From an uncultured Oscillospiraceae bacterium (lineage in GTDB: Bacteria > Bacillota > Clostridia > Oscillospirales > Ruminococcaceae), in assembly GCA_910577565.1 (NCBI GenBank), contig CAJTNJ010000005.1, positions 32,711 to 96,710 of the forward strand: a stretch of DNA of 64,000 nt, in the 5' to 3' direction. Both the position numbers and the translations under genes were made by a program. The notes beneath the pieces are model-generated. The model had not been told where the DNA came from. It ran no database searches and worked only from the letters and a program-made list of their open reading frames with translations. This document shows, one piece after another, positions 36,395 to 47,404 of this stretch; within the stretch, counting starts at the first letter, position 1, and each line of letters begins with the position of its first letter.

Positions 36395-37324
36395 ATGAAT
36401 ACATTTGAAAAAATCACCGATCTCATTGGCAAAACTCCTATGGTTAAACTTTCTAACTATATCAAACAAAAAAAGCTTTGCGCATCAATATACGCAAAAC
36501 TTGAATATTTTAATCCGGCCGGGAGTGTTAAAGATAGAGTAGCTAAAGCAATGATAGAAGATGCAGAAGCAAAAAATATTTTAAAGCAAGACTCAGTAAT
36601 TATAGAACCAACAAGCGGCAACACAGGCATAGGGCTTGCAGCAATAGCAGCATCTAAGGGTTATAAAATAATTCTTACTATGCCTGACACTATGAGCATT
36701 GAACGCCGCAATCTTCTTAAAGCTTATGGTGCAGAGTTGGTGCTTACAGAGGGTGCAAAAGGCATGAAAGGTGCAATTAAAAAAGCAGAAGAACTTGCAA
36801 ACAACACTTCCAACAGCTTTATTCCCAGTCAGTTTACAAACAAAGCAAATCCAAAAGCACACTATGATACAACCGGACCTGAAATTTGGGAAGATACATC
36901 TGGCAGAGTAGATATCTTCGTTGCCGGAGTTGGTACGGGTGGCACTATTTCTGGTGTTGGTGAATATCTAAAAAGCAAAAATCCAAATGTTAAAATTGTT
37001 GCAGTTGAACCTTTTGATTCTCCTGTGCTTTCTAAAGGCACTGCTGGCCCACATAAAATTCAAGGTATTGGAGCCGGTTTTATACCAGATACACTAAACA
37101 CAAAAATATATGACGACATCATCATTGTAAAAAATGAAGATGCGTTTGAAGTTGGAAGAACTCTTGCTAAAACAGAAGGACTTCTTGTTGGCATATCTTC
37201 CGGTGCTGCAGTTTATGCTGCTACCAAGCTTGCGAACTGCCCCGAAAACAAAAATAAGATTATTGTGACCGTTCTCCCTGATGCAGGTGAGCGCTACCTT
37301 TCAACTGAAATGTTCTCTAAATAA
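36395..37324 (+). CDS. cysK: Cysteine synthase (O-acetylserine sulfhydrylase A)
   Basis: A PLP enzyme that forms cysteine from O-acetylserine and sulfide. The 309 residues contain the PLP lysine in [11 protein letters not shown], the substrate loop [15 protein letters not shown], the PLP-phosphate loop [23 protein letters not shown] (here [11 protein letters not shown]) and SSGAAVYAA. All are intact. GAAAGGGAA lies before the ATG. No cysE or sulfate reduction genes are adjacent, and a weakly structured 95-base gap separates it from the phosphoglucomutase gene. I saw no T-box or SAM/cysteine leader ahead of it. Confidence 0.96.
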   Translation: MNTFEKITDLIGKTPMVKLSNYIKQKKLCASIYAKLEYFNPAGSVKDRVAKAMIEDAEAKNILKQDSVIIEPTSGNTGIGLAAIAASKGYKIILTMPDTMSIERRNLLKAYGAELVLTEGAKGMKGAIKKAEELANNTSNSFIPSQFTNKANPKAHYDTTGPEIWEDTSGRVDIFVAGVGTGGTISGVGEYLKSKNPNVKIVAVEPFDSPVLSKGTAGPHKIQGIGAGFIPDTLNTKIYDDIIIVKNEDAFEVGRTLAKTEGLLVGISSGAAVYAATKLANCPENKNKIIVTVLPDAGERYLSTEMFSK

Positions 37325-37570
37325 TTATTATATTTAATCCTATATTTCGCTTTTGTTAAAAATTTGGTTTTATGAAAGTAAAAATTTAGTAAAAGAGAAA
37401 TCAAAAGGGTAGTTATGGACAACTTAAAAAACCAAACAAAAGGAGTGTAAATTTTGATTTAAGGCATTATTATATTTGCTTTTTTATTTAATTCTAATAC
37501 AAAATGTGCTTTTTATTATGTTTTACTATATTATGTATTAAACTCTAGAGTAGTTTTAATTATATATTTT

Positions 37571-38437
37571 TTATGATTCAATTTCTTTTTCTTTTTCTTT
37601 TTTTCTTGACATAAAATACTGAATCAAAAATATCAATGCAAAAATTGATACTATAAAATCAAAAGGCGCAGAATCAGCTATATTATTATTTTCATATTGT
37701 TTAATATAAGATGTTTTGTTAATAAAACTAATTATATATATAATTAAATCAGGGATTATATTGCACAGGCTGAGTAGTATAGAAATAAAGCCTGTAAAAA
37801 CCATAATCTTTTGTGTTAATTTACCTTCAACTCTAGCTATGAGTTTACCTAAACAAAGCAAAAATATTGATAACGATGTTATTCTCAAGATATTTATCAT
37901 ATTTTCCATTATTGAAAACATAACCATATATTCTAAAAACATATTTATTAACTGAACAGATGCAAATAAGCATGGAAATAAAAATGTTATATCGGTAAAA
38001 CCACCTTTATCTTTTTTAATTCTTATAGGTAAATATATATAACAAATGGTAGCTAAGATGCCGAATACAAAAACAAAACATGCCATAATTTTATTGGTCT
38101 GATTATATTTAAATATACTGAATATGTATGTAAATAGGTATATTACTAAAAAAAATGCTGTAATAATTGAAAATATTTTTAATATATAACATTTTGATAA
38201 AAACAATTTTAATTGATATTTTGTAGAATCTTTACATATTAGCAGTAATATTATTATTGCAAAAAGCAATATTATCCCCAAAAACAAATAATTTAAATAT
38301 TCTGGACCACAATAGAAACCTGTTTCAAAATCTGTAAATAAAATTAACTGAAAAGTTCGAATAGTAACCAAAGATATTGAAAAAAACAATAATAATATTA
38401 GGTAAACAAAAACGGAGTTAAATAATTTTATTTTCAT
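37571..38437 (-). CDS. Polytopic membrane protein of unknown function
   Basis: A 288-residue protein from ATG 38437-38435, preceded by GGAGG with 10 bases between; a longer start at 38476 would overlap the citrate synthase stop by 11 bp. It has seven or eight hydrophobic segments separated by short polar loops, and a lysine/glutamate-rich C-terminus (RKKEKEKEIES). No conserved motif or family was recognised. It follows citrate synthase closely on the same strand and is probably co-transcribed, but nothing in it suggests a metabolic role. Confidence 0.7.
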   Translation of the reverse strand: MKIKLFNSVFVYLILLLFFSISLVTIRTFQLILFTDFETGFYCGPEYLNYLFLGIILLFAIIILLLICKDSTKYQLKLFLSKCYILKIFSIITAFFLVIYLFTYIFSIFKYNQTNKIMACFVFVFGILATICYIYLPIRIKKDKGGFTDITFLFPCLFASVQLINMFLEYMVMFSIMENMINILRITSLSIFLLCLGKLIARVEGKLTQKIMVFTGFISILLSLCNIIPDLIIYIISFINKTSYIKQYENNNIADSAPFDFIVSIFALIFLIQYFMSRKKEKEKEIES

Positions 38438-38465
38438 ATCCTCATATCCTCCAATTTTAAACATT

Positions 38466-39839
38466 TTATCTTTCACTCATAGGTTTATATTTAATTTCTT
38501 TTGTAACAGCTTTATATGCAGGCCTTATTATTCTGCCACCAGTTAAGTTTTCTTCCATTCGGTGTGCTGCCCAACCAGCTATTCTGGCAGTAGCAAATAA
38601 AGGTGTAAATAACTCTTCGGGAATGCCTAGCATTTTATAAACAAGGCCGGAATACATATCAACATTAGCAGATATAACTTTTGTGTCATTTTTCTTTTCG
38701 GCAAATACTGATGGAGATAAAGCTTCAATATTTTGTAAAAGCTTAAATTGTGGTTCATATTCTGTTCCTTTAGCAAGCTCCATTGCGTACTTTTTAAGTA
38801 TCAAAGCTCTGGGATCAGACTTTGTATAAACAGCGTGCCCCATACCATAAATAAGTCCTGAGCCATCTCCGGCTTTTTTGTCCATGATTTTGCAAAGATA
38901 GTTTCTAATTTCATCTTTGTCTTCCCAATTATGTACTCCTTGTTTAATGTCATTAAGCATTAACATAACTTTATTATTAGCGCCGCCGTGCTTTGGCCCT
39001 TTTAAAGATCCTATTGCTCCTGCATAGGCAGAATATGCATCAGTGCCTGAAGATGTTAAGCATCGACATACAAATGTTGAGTTATTGCCTCCACCATGTT
39101 CAGCATGAAGCATTAACATCATATCCAACAAATGAGCCTCTTGAGGTGTATATTTTCTGTCTAAGCGAAGTGTGGATAAAATACTTTGAGCTATGCTTTC
39201 TTGTGGATTAATTGGGTGAAGTACAAGGCTTTTTTTATCATAAGTTTTACACTTGGCTTGATATGATGAAATCATTATTGTAGGAATTCTTGCAATAATT
39301 TCAATAGCTTTTCTTAGTTCTTGTTCAATAGTTGTACTATCTGCATAGTCATCATATGTATACATTGAAAGAAGAGCAGATTGCATTTTGTTCATTATAT
39401 TTTTTGACGGTTTTTTTAAAATTACATCTTCTGTAAAACCTTCGGGCAATTCTCTGTGCATAGCAAGAACATTCTTGAAATACTTTATTTCTTCTTCGTT
39501 TGGTAATGTTCCAAAAAGTAAAAGATAAATTACTTCTTCAAAACCAAATCGTTTATTTTTCATGCAATCATTTACAATGTCTTTTATATTATAACCTCTA
39601 TAAATCAATTCGCCTTCTATAGGTTTTTTTTCACCTTCGTCAATAACATAACCGTGCACATTACAAATCAAAGTCAGGCCAGCAAGAACCCCAGTTCCAT
39701 CTGCATTTCTTAAACCTCGTTTTACATCAAGCGTAGAAAATAATTCAGGTTCAATATGATTATTTTTTTTAAACTCTTTACATAAAATGTCTATAGCTGC
39801 TTTTTTTCTGGTACCATAATTTGGCGCCGATTTAGGCAT
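38466..39839 (-). CDS. gltA: Citrate synthase
   Basis: Condenses acetyl-CoA and oxaloacetate to citrate; with isocitrate dehydrogenase it forms the oxidative branch leading to glutamate. The 457-residue protein shows HAEHGGGNNSTFVCR (first active-site region), GPKHGGANNKV (His for oxaloacetate), GMGHAVYTKSDPRA (catalytic His), and SANVDMYSGLVYKMLGIP (catalytic Asp), ending with AGWAAHRMEE. The N-terminus is longer than the 370-residue Bacillus enzymes and matches the clostridial type. The ATG is preceded by GAGGTGATTTAA. Aconitase is not in the window. Confidence 0.95.
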   Translation of the reverse strand: MPKSAPNYGTRKKAAIDILCKEFKKNNHIEPELFSTLDVKRGLRNADGTGVLAGLTLICNVHGYVIDEGEKKPIEGELIYRGYNIKDIVNDCMKNKRFGFEEVIYLLLFGTLPNEEEIKYFKNVLAMHRELPEGFTEDVILKKPSKNIMNKMQSALLSMYTYDDYADSTTIEQELRKAIEIIARIPTIMISSYQAKCKTYDKKSLVLHPINPQESIAQSILSTLRLDRKYTPQEAHLLDMMLMLHAEHGGGNNSTFVCRCLTSSGTDAYSAYAGAIGSLKGPKHGGANNKVMLMLNDIKQGVHNWEDKDEIRNYLCKIMDKKAGDGSGLIYGMGHAVYTKSDPRALILKKYAMELAKGTEYEPQFKLLQNIEALSPSVFAEKKNDTKVISANVDMYSGLVYKMLGIPEELFTPLFATARIAGWAAHRMEENLTGGRIIRPAYKAVTKEIKYKPMSER

Positions 39840-40002
39840 TTAAATCACCTCGATTTTTATGGCATAGTATTAATATAATATAACAATTCATATATACCAT
39901 GAGAACTAATTTTACATTATTTCATGCCTACTGTCAAGCGAGAAAGTGGCCCCACAGTATGATGTTACATATAGGTGTTATAATGATATGTGACAAAATA
40001 AT

Positions 40003-40490
40003 AAGGCCCTAAAGGAAGTAATAGAAATGGATGAACTATAAAGTTATGCATAGAGAAAAAACAAAAATTATCTGATAACATTTATAACAAGAAAATCGAG
40101 ACAAATAGTAGGTTATGATATAGCATTTGATAAAAATGAAAAAGTATACAGAATATAGCTGACAAAGCATCGAAAGCAAAATATTACTATTCTGATGCAA
40201 ATCCAAGCTATCAAAATATATGCTATAGTGGTAAGCATAGCTATTTCGAGGAAAAAAGTCATACTTTTACAGTAGAAGGAATCAATTCTAATATTCGTAA
40301 ATATATAGCTGCTTTACAGAGATCCTCTAAATGTTTTTTTGTTCTTTAAATACTTTTAAAATTGTCATGAATATTTTTGTGTATGTTTATAACAAATTTG
40401 GGGAGTTTAAGCTTCGTTTTCCTCTTCTTAAAAATTTTGCTTTTCTTATTGACTTTCTTCCTTATTTTTTTATTTGGGTACTTCCAAAAT
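40003..40490 (+). mobile_element. IS1-like element, subtype B copy 2 (left-truncated)
   Basis: Plus-strand homologue of the reverse complement of 26031-26520. Translation in broken frames gives KAKYYYSDANPSYQNICYSG, SHTFTVEGINSNIRKYIAAL and the downstream FKLRFPLLKNFAFLIDFL. The right tip ATTTGGGTACTTCC (about 40480-40493) is a drifted ATTTGGGCACTCCC. The left end is missing: similarity starts at about 40003. It sits directly upstream of the addB promoter. Confidence 0.75.
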
Positions 40491-40500
40491 TATATACATC

Positions 40501-40530
40501 TTGAATTTATATTGCTATATTTGATATAAT
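40501..40530 (+). promoter_or_regulatory. Promoter of addBA
   Basis: TTGAAT (40501-40506), 18-base spacer, TATAAT (40525-40530). It begins only ten bases after the IS1-like remnant ends, so the insertion came close to the operon's control region. Confidence 0.55.
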
Positions 40531-40570
40531 AATTAAAAAGTTTTACATATAAAAGTTAGGAATTTTACAT

Positions 40571-43500
40571 ATGGTTTCATTTATTTTAGGAACTGCAATT
40601 GACAACTTCGATAAACCACTTATTGAAAAATTTAATAATACAAAAAAAAATGAAATTATACTGATTGTTCCCGAACAATATTCTTTTTCTGCAGAAAAAA
40701 ATATATATTCTTTATTTCAAAATTCAAACAAAAAAATTAATGTTTTTAGCTTTTCAAGACTTGCACACTATATATTCAAAAACTATGGCGGACTTGCTGG
40801 TGAGTATGCTGACGCTTTATCTAAAATCACTATAATGAACCTTATTTTATACGAACTACGCGACAAACTCAAAATATATTCAAAATCTATAAATAAACCC
40901 GGTTTTGCAGAGACTCTTCTTACTACAATTGAAGAAATAAAAAACAACGGTCTTTCTCCCGCTGATTTTTATTTGAAGATTAATCTTATTAACGATGATA
41001 ATCTAAAGCTTAAATCAGATGACTTTTTGAAAATATTTGAAGCTTACAATGCCCACCTTAATGCATCTTATCGAGATCCGCTTGATGATCTTGCACGCGC
41101 AAATAAGATATGTACTGAAAATGACTTCTTCTTAGATAAAGAAATATATTTTGACAAATTCTTATCTTTTAGTGGCGCACAACTTAATTTTATTAAGACA
41201 ATGATTAGTCAGACAGATATTTCTTTTGCATTATATTATAAAAAAGATGATCAACTGTTTGAAACTACTAAAAATACAATGGACAAAATAACTTCCATAG
41301 CTAATTTAAATAATGTTAAAATAAATTATCCTATTTTTATAAAAGATAAAGTCAACAAACCATTGTCGTTAATTGAATTGGAAAAAAATATTCTAAGAAT
41401 AAAAAAACAAGATGCCAAAACTATTAAACAAACACCAGATAACATAAAAGTTTTTATTGCACCTAATGAATATGATGAGGTCAATTGTGTTCTATCAGAA
41501 GTAATATCTCTTGTTCAAAAAGGTATGAACTTATCTGATATAGTAATTCTAACAAGAAATCTTAAAGATTATAAAAATGCCTTGTTAAGCACACTAAAAA
41601 AATACAATATCCCATATTTTATAGATGAAATATCTTCTGCTGAACAAATGCAATTAATAAACCTCTGTTACAGCATCATCGATCTTGCAAATAATTTTAC
41701 TATTGAATCTTGCCTACAAATCCTAAAAAGCGACTTAACTTGCTTTAACACTGAAGAAATATCTATATTTGAAAACTATCTTTATACATGGAAAATTGAC
41801 TTTAAAACTATAAGACAGCCATTCATTAATAACCCTAGAGGATTTATTCCTCAAAATAATAAAAAATCTCAAGATGACAGCAATTTACAAACCGCTCAAA
41901 AAGTCCGTGAGCTCTTAATTAAGGCTATAGATTTGTTAAAAAGCAGCAAAAATAATGCTAAGTCTATTTCAAATAACATACTAAAATCTCTTGACATTCT
42001 CGGTGTAAAAAAACGCATACAAGAAGAAATTTTAATAAATGATAGCCCTTTATCCCAAGAATATGATATTAAAAAGCAATGGGATATACTTATCCACATA
42101 CTTGAGACGATAGTCCATATAACAAAAGACATTGAAATTTCAATTAAAGAATATATGTTTCTTTTTTTAGGTGCAATAAAGAACATCGATGTTGGTCAGA
42201 TACCTCAATCTTTAAATTGCTTATTGATTGGCTCTGCAGAACGAACTATTACAAATAACCCTAAAGCTACTTTTATTATTGGTGCAAACGACGGCATATT
42301 CCCCTACATATCAAATTTTACCGGCATATTTTCAAACAATGACAGAGTAAAACTAGAAAACGTCGGCATTAATTTATCAAAAACGCTTATGGAAAAAGAT
42401 GCAGAAGAAAGATTAATAGCCTATAAAGCGCTATGTTCTTCTTTTGAATATCTTTATGTTTGCGCACGAACTTCCGATGTTTCTGGGAATACCATATACC
42501 CTTCTGAAGTTATTGCAGATTTAACAAAAATATATGGAAATGACATAGTAAATTATACAGAGAACAGAAATATAATATCATATTGCTTAACAGACAACAG
42601 TGCATTTATGCAGCTTGCTTATCACTATAATGACAACACAAAAGAATCGGAATCTTTAAAAGCTTACTTTAACTCAAACTCAAATTATTCTAAACAAATA
42701 GCTGATATAGAAAAAAATAACGATGTTTCATATATCAAATTAAAAGATAGTAATCTATGTCGTAGTATTTTCCCAAAAACAATCTCGCCATCTCAAATTG
42801 AGCAATTTTATAGGTGTCCATTTTCATATTATTGCAAATATGGTCTTAAAATTAAACCACGTGTTAAAACAGATCTTGATTCTCCTTCTATTGGATTAAT
42901 AGTTCACTATATACTTGAAAAAGTAGTCTCTGATGATCATTTTCTTAACATGTCAAGCGATAAAATAAATGAAAAGATAAAAAGCGAACTTAAAAATTAT
43001 CTAATAAATCAATTTAGCGGTGAAATAGGAAAATCTGCGCGATTTATGCAAATTTACAGCAACTTGGAAAAAACTCTAAATGAACTATGCAACAACATAA
43101 AACAAGAATTAATGTCAAGTAAATATCGCCCGGTTAAATTTGAATATGACATATCAAACAATTCAAAAGTTTCTGAATTAACAGTAAAAATAGATGATAA
43201 AAACATCGTAAAAGTCGGCGGCAAAGTTGATAGAATCGATACATGGGTTATAGACGGAAAAACATACCTTAGAATTATCGACTACAAAACCGGAAATAAA
43301 TCAATTGATTTTGCAGATTTATACCAGGGCTTAAACTTGCAAATGCTTATCTATTTATTCTCTATTTATATAAATGGCAAAGCTGAATTTGGCGACATAA
43401 TTCCCGCTGGAATATTATATATTCCGGCTTTTGGGAATATGAAAAAATATGTAGTAAGTTCAAGGAATCCAGATAAAAACCAAGTAAGAGATATTATTCA

Positions 43501-43906
43501 AAAAGGATTTAGATCAAACGGATTGCTTCTTGATTCTATTGAAAATATCAAAGCTATGGAAAAAATTGAACCGGGAGGCACCGGCAACTTTATACCTATA
43601 AGAATATCAAAAGATAATATAATCTACAAAAAAGATTCTGATAAAATGCTTGTCTCAAAATTTCAACTGGATTCTTTGTTTTTGTTTGTTGAAAATCAAA
43701 TTAAAAAAATGTACAGATCATTGCTAAAAGGCATGATAGATCAAGCACCTGTTGCAATGTCAAAAGGAGCATCAATTGCATGTGATTATTGTGACTATAA
43801 AAGCATCTGCAATTCTGATAATTTAAAATTAAACCCAAATATCACAAAACTAACCAAAGATGAATTCTTTAATATGTTAGCCAGGGAGATAAATGAAAAA
43901 ATATGA
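40571..43906 (+). CDS. addB: ATP-dependent helicase/nuclease subunit B (AddB/RexB)
   Basis: Second subunit of the AddAB double-strand-break resection complex, 1111 residues. The C-terminal nuclease carries RIIDYKTGNKSIDFADLYQG with the metal-binding Asp and Lys, upstream GGKVDRID, and the Fe-S cluster cysteines: one in YRCPFSYYCKYG and three in CDYCDYKSIC. The inactivated helicase body includes the SPSQIEQFYRCP entry. The N-terminal strand keeps the IILIVPEQYSF block, but the Walker A loop that reads GRSGSGKT in Bacillus AddB is LGTAIDNFDK here, so ATP binding at this site looks lost. AGGA lies 9 bases before the ATG. It overlaps addA by four bases (ATGA). Confidence 0.93.
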   Translation: MVSFILGTAIDNFDKPLIEKFNNTKKNEIILIVPEQYSFSAEKNIYSLFQNSNKKINVFSFSRLAHYIFKNYGGLAGEYADALSKITIMNLILYELRDKLKIYSKSINKPGFAETLLTTIEEIKNNGLSPADFYLKINLINDDNLKLKSDDFLKIFEAYNAHLNASYRDPLDDLARANKICTENDFFLDKEIYFDKFLSFSGAQLNFIKTMISQTDISFALYYKKDDQLFETTKNTMDKITSIANLNNVKINYPIFIKDKVNKPLSLIELEKNILRIKKQDAKTIKQTPDNIKVFIAPNEYDEVNCVLSEVISLVQKGMNLSDIVILTRNLKDYKNALLSTLKKYNIPYFIDEISSAEQMQLINLCYSIIDLANNFTIESCLQILKSDLTCFNTEEISIFENYLYTWKIDFKTIRQPFINNPRGFIPQNNKKSQDDSNLQTAQKVRELLIKAIDLLKSSKNNAKSISNNILKSLDILGVKKRIQEEILINDSPLSQEYDIKKQWDILIHILETIVHITKDIEISIKEYMFLFLGAIKNIDVGQIPQSLNCLLIGSAERTITNNPKATFIIGANDGIFPYISNFTGIFSNNDRVKLENVGINLSKTLMEKDAEERLIAYKALCSSFEYLYVCARTSDVSGNTIYPSEVIADLTKIYGNDIVNYTENRNIISYCLTDNSAFMQLAYHYNDNTKESESLKAYFNSNSNYSKQIADIEKNNDVSYIKLKDSNLCRSIFPKTISPSQIEQFYRCPFSYYCKYGLKIKPRVKTDLDSPSIGLIVHYILEKVVSDDHFLNMSSDKINEKIKSELKNYLINQFSGEIGKSARFMQIYSNLEKTLNELCNNIKQELMSSKYRPVKFEYDISNNSKVSELTVKIDDKNIVKVGGKVDRIDTWVIDGKTYLRIIDYKTGNKSIDFADLYQGLNLQMLIYLFSIYINGKAEFGDIIPAGILYIPAFGNMKKYVVSSRNPDKNQVRDIIQKGFRSNGLLLDSIENIKAMEKIEPGGTGNFIPIRISKDNIIYKKDSDKMLVSKFQLDSLFLFVENQIKKMYRSLLKGMIDQAPVAMSKGASIACDYCDYKSICNSDNLKLNPNITKLTKDEFFNMLAREINEKI

Positions 43907-46900
43907 TAAACGAAAAACAGTTATATGAATGTTTAAATATTAATAAAATGACCTCTTTTCAAAAAGAAGCTGTTCTTTCAAACGATACACCAATTTTAGT
44001 ATCCGCCTCTGCAGGAAGTGGAAAAACACTTGTGTTGTCAACAAGGGTTGTATATAAGCTTGCTAATCCAAATGATCCGATTGACCCAAAAGATTTGCTG
44101 GTAGTAACGTTTGCAAAAGACGCCGCAAAAGAAATGCTTGAACGGATTTCTTCAACAATGAAAAAGCTTGTGTTAAAATACCCTGATAACAAACAATTAA
44201 AAAAACAGCAATCTTTGCTATCACAAGCCAATATAACAACCATAGACGCCTTTTGTTCTAATTTACTTAGAGAAAAATTTGAGCTTGCAAATCTTTCGCC
44301 AAATTTTAGGATTGCCGAAGAAGCTGAAATTGAACAAATCAAATCCCAGATTATTGATGAGATTTTTGAAATGGAATATGAAAAATCTCCAAAAGAATTT
44401 CAGGATTTTTGTGACTATTTTAGTTTAAATAGCGATTATGGCCTTAAAAATGCAATACTTGAAATATATAAAAAACATAGAACACATCCTTTCCCTAAAA
44501 AATATTTATCTGAAATTTTGTTTACATACACAAATCCGCCAAGTTTAAATGACAGCAATTGGGCTAAAGAAGTAAAACAAGGAATATATGACCAAATAAA
44601 AAAGGCAGAAAGTTTGCTTTTTAATTCCTTTAGCGCCATGGATGATCCAATTTTAAGACGCAGTTTTACTCCAAATGTAGATGAAATGATATCCATTTTA
44701 AAAGACTTGTCCAAGAAAATAAATAATTCAAAGTTTTCTGATATTATAAATATTGTTGACAATGTGAAATTCAAATCACTGCCAAGATATAATAAAAAAA
44801 CAAACCCTTTTGATATGGATTTGTCAGCGCAAATAAAAAGGAAATATATAGAGCCGGCAAAGAAAATAATAAAATCTTTAAAAGACTATGCAATAACCGA
44901 GCAGCAATATGATGACGACTTAAAAAAACAATTGCCTATCATAAAAAAATTGATTGATGTAACTAAGGAGTTTTCAAATAAGCTTGAAATAAAAAAGAAC
45001 GAACTAAATATCTTAGAATTTTCTGATCTTTTGTTAAAGACGCTGGATATGTTTATAAATTCATCTGGTAAAGAGCCAAAACTTACATCGTTTGGAGAAG
45101 AGATGTCAAAACGTTTTAAAGAGGTGCTAGTAGATGAATTTCAAGATGTTAACCAAGCACAAGATATGTTGTTTAGAGTGCTTTCAAATAACAACAAAAA
45201 TATATTTATGGTTGGAGATTTAAAACAAAGCATATATCGTTTCCGAGAAGCAGATCTAGACGTTTTTCTTAAACATAGGTCCAGCTGCATAAAACAAGGC
45301 AGTGATGGAAAGTTCATACAACTAAACAACAACTTTAGGAGCAGAAAAGAAGTAACAAATGCGGTAAACTTTTTATTTGGACAAATTATGTCAGCTCAAT
45401 TTGGAGGGGTAGATTATAAAGATTGTGAACAGCTTTTTAGTTCAGGAATGTTTGCCAAAAACAGCAACTTTAATACAGAGTTTCATATACTTAACAATGA
45501 CAGCGATTTAACTGATCTAGAATATGAGGTCAAACATATAACAAATACTATAAAATCCATGCTTTTAAACGGTTTTAAAGTAAGTGACGGCGATTCATCT
45601 TTAAGGCCTTGTAAACCTAGTGATTTTGCAATACTACTTCGTTCAGGGAAAAAAGCTTCAAATTTGCTTTTAAAACAACTAAGAGAGTTAGATGTTCCGG
45701 TTAAATCGGAAGTTGAAACGGGATATTTTGATGCTTATGAAGTAGCTCTTATGGTTTCATTGCTTCAAATTATTGATAACCCGCTGCTTGATATTCCGCT
45801 TTGCACAGTATTATTGTCGCCAATATTTGGATTTATACCCGATGAACTTGCACAAATTCGTTTAGAACAAAAAGATATGCCATTATATTTGAGTTTGAAA
45901 GAATCTCAAAATGAGCATTGCAAATCTTTTATAAACATCTTAACTCAATTTAGAAAAAAAGCTGCTGCTTTGCCGTTGTCACAATTGATACAAGAGATAT
46001 ATAATAACACACTGTTTTATTCTCTATTTGCAACCTCAAAATCAAGTGAGCAAAAACTTGTCAACTTAAGGCTGTTGTTGTCACAAGCAGAAAAATATGA
46101 AAATTCCAGCAGTCATGGGTTGTCAGGATTCTTGCGTATGATTAAACACTGCAAAGAAAATGGAAAAGGTTTTGAAACATTCGGCACAGTAAGTAAAAAC
46201 ATTAATTCTGTGAAAATCATGACTATACATAAAAGCAAAGGACTTGAGTTCCCAATTGTTTTTGTTTCGCTTTGCGGTAAACGCTTTAACGAACAAGATT
46301 TTACACAACCTGTTTTATTATCTTCAAAATTTGGACTTGCATTAAAACATTCAGATCCTTCAACGTTATCTCGATATAATACACTGCCATATAATGCATC
46401 TGTATTTGCTGAAAGAAATGCCATGCGAGCTGAAGAGCTTAGAGTCTTATATGTTGCAATGACTAGAGCAAAAGATAAATTAATACTTACAACAACAGAT
46501 AAAGATCAAAAATATAAAAATCCTATAATTTCAGATGATATTTTACTTCCGCCATCATATTGCCGCAACAATAACAGCTTTTATGATTGGTTGCTTGCAG
46601 GATTTATGCGCCATCCAAACGCATTCTTTATAAGTCCAAAAATACACTTCGATTCAAGCGAATTTGATTGCTCCATTATAATAAATACTAAATTAAACGA
46701 AATAAATCAAACAGAAAACAAAAAACAATATGAAAAACCCGATCCTACAATAATAAAAACAATTAAAGATCAAATTAATTTTAAATATGAAAACCAAATA
46801 TTATCTTTTGTTCCATCAAAATTGTCTGTTACGGATATAGTTAAAAAAGATAAATTAACAACATCACTTAAAACTCCGAATTTCAGCGAAAGTTTAACAG

Positions 46901-47400
46901 CCTCTGAAATTGGAATCGCCACTCATTCTTTCCTACAATATGCCGACTTTAAAAATGCAAAACAAAACATAGATATTGAAATTGAAAGATTGCTAAAAAA
47001 AGAATTTATAACCAAAAAACAAGCAGAATATTTAGAAAAAAACAAACTCAAACAGTTTTTTGATTCTAAAGTTTACAACCTTATAGAAGATGCTGATTCT
47101 GTAGAAAGAGAAAAAAGTTTTATTTATAAGATTAAAGCAAAAGAACTATATCCTGAAGCTGATGATCATGAAATAATAATACAAGGAATCATTGACTGTG
47201 TGATTGAAAAAAATAACAAATTGATAATAATAGATTACAAAACTGACAGAATGTCAAAAGATGATATTAAAAAATTATATAAAAAACAACTATTTTACTA
47301 CAAAATTGCATTAGAATCATTACTCAAAAAACCTGTTATTTCGTGTTTAATTTACTCACTTCACCTAAATGCAACAATAGAATGTGTAGAGATGCCTTAA
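43903..47400 (+). CDS. addA: ATP-dependent helicase/nuclease subunit A (AddA/RexA)
   Basis: UvrD-like 3'-5' helicase fused to a RecB-type nuclease, the motor of AddAB, 1165 residues. Helicase motifs: SASAGSGKTLVL (I), TFAKDAAKEM (Ia), VDEFQDVNQAQD (II), GDLKQSIYRFREAD (III), NNFRSRKEV (IV), MTIHKSKGLEFPIVF (V), RVLYVAMTRAKDKL (VI). The nuclease domain near the C-terminus has GIIDCVIEKNNKLIIIDYKT with both acidic residues and the lysine. The start overlaps the addB stop, which implies translational coupling. All catalytic residues are present, so this subunit can supply all ATPase activity even if AddB's site is lost. Confidence 0.96.
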   Translation: MINEKQLYECLNINKMTSFQKEAVLSNDTPILVSASAGSGKTLVLSTRVVYKLANPNDPIDPKDLLVVTFAKDAAKEMLERISSTMKKLVLKYPDNKQLKKQQSLLSQANITTIDAFCSNLLREKFELANLSPNFRIAEEAEIEQIKSQIIDEIFEMEYEKSPKEFQDFCDYFSLNSDYGLKNAILEIYKKHRTHPFPKKYLSEILFTYTNPPSLNDSNWAKEVKQGIYDQIKKAESLLFNSFSAMDDPILRRSFTPNVDEMISILKDLSKKINNSKFSDIINIVDNVKFKSLPRYNKKTNPFDMDLSAQIKRKYIEPAKKIIKSLKDYAITEQQYDDDLKKQLPIIKKLIDVTKEFSNKLEIKKNELNILEFSDLLLKTLDMFINSSGKEPKLTSFGEEMSKRFKEVLVDEFQDVNQAQDMLFRVLSNNNKNIFMVGDLKQSIYRFREADLDVFLKHRSSCIKQGSDGKFIQLNNNFRSRKEVTNAVNFLFGQIMSAQFGGVDYKDCEQLFSSGMFAKNSNFNTEFHILNNDSDLTDLEYEVKHITNTIKSMLLNGFKVSDGDSSLRPCKPSDFAILLRSGKKASNLLLKQLRELDVPVKSEVETGYFDAYEVALMVSLLQIIDNPLLDIPLCTVLLSPIFGFIPDELAQIRLEQKDMPLYLSLKESQNEHCKSFINILTQFRKKAAALPLSQLIQEIYNNTLFYSLFATSKSSEQKLVNLRLLLSQAEKYENSSSHGLSGFLRMIKHCKENGKGFETFGTVSKNINSVKIMTIHKSKGLEFPIVFVSLCGKRFNEQDFTQPVLLSSKFGLALKHSDPSTLSRYNTLPYNASVFAERNAMRAEELRVLYVAMTRAKDKLILTTTDKDQKYKNPIISDDILLPPSYCRNNNSFYDWLLAGFMRHPNAFFISPKIHFDSSEFDCSIIINTKLNEINQTENKKQYEKPDPTIIKTIKDQINFKYENQILSFVPSKLSVTDIVKKDKLTTSLKTPNFSESLTASEIGIATHSFLQYADFKNAKQNIDIEIERLLKKEFITKKQAEYLEKNKLKQFFDSKVYNLIEDADSVEREKSFIYKIKAKELYPEADDHEIIIQGIIDCVIEKNNKLIIIDYKTDRMSKDDIKKLYKKQLFYYKIALESLLKKPVISCLIYSLHLNATIECVEMP

Positions 47401-47404
47401 AAGA

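Noticed and set aside
37415..37450. Eleven-codon ORF (MDNLKNQTKGV) behind AAAAGGG downstream of cysK
   Set aside because: Too short to support, no attenuator-like structure follows, and the next gene is on the other strand.
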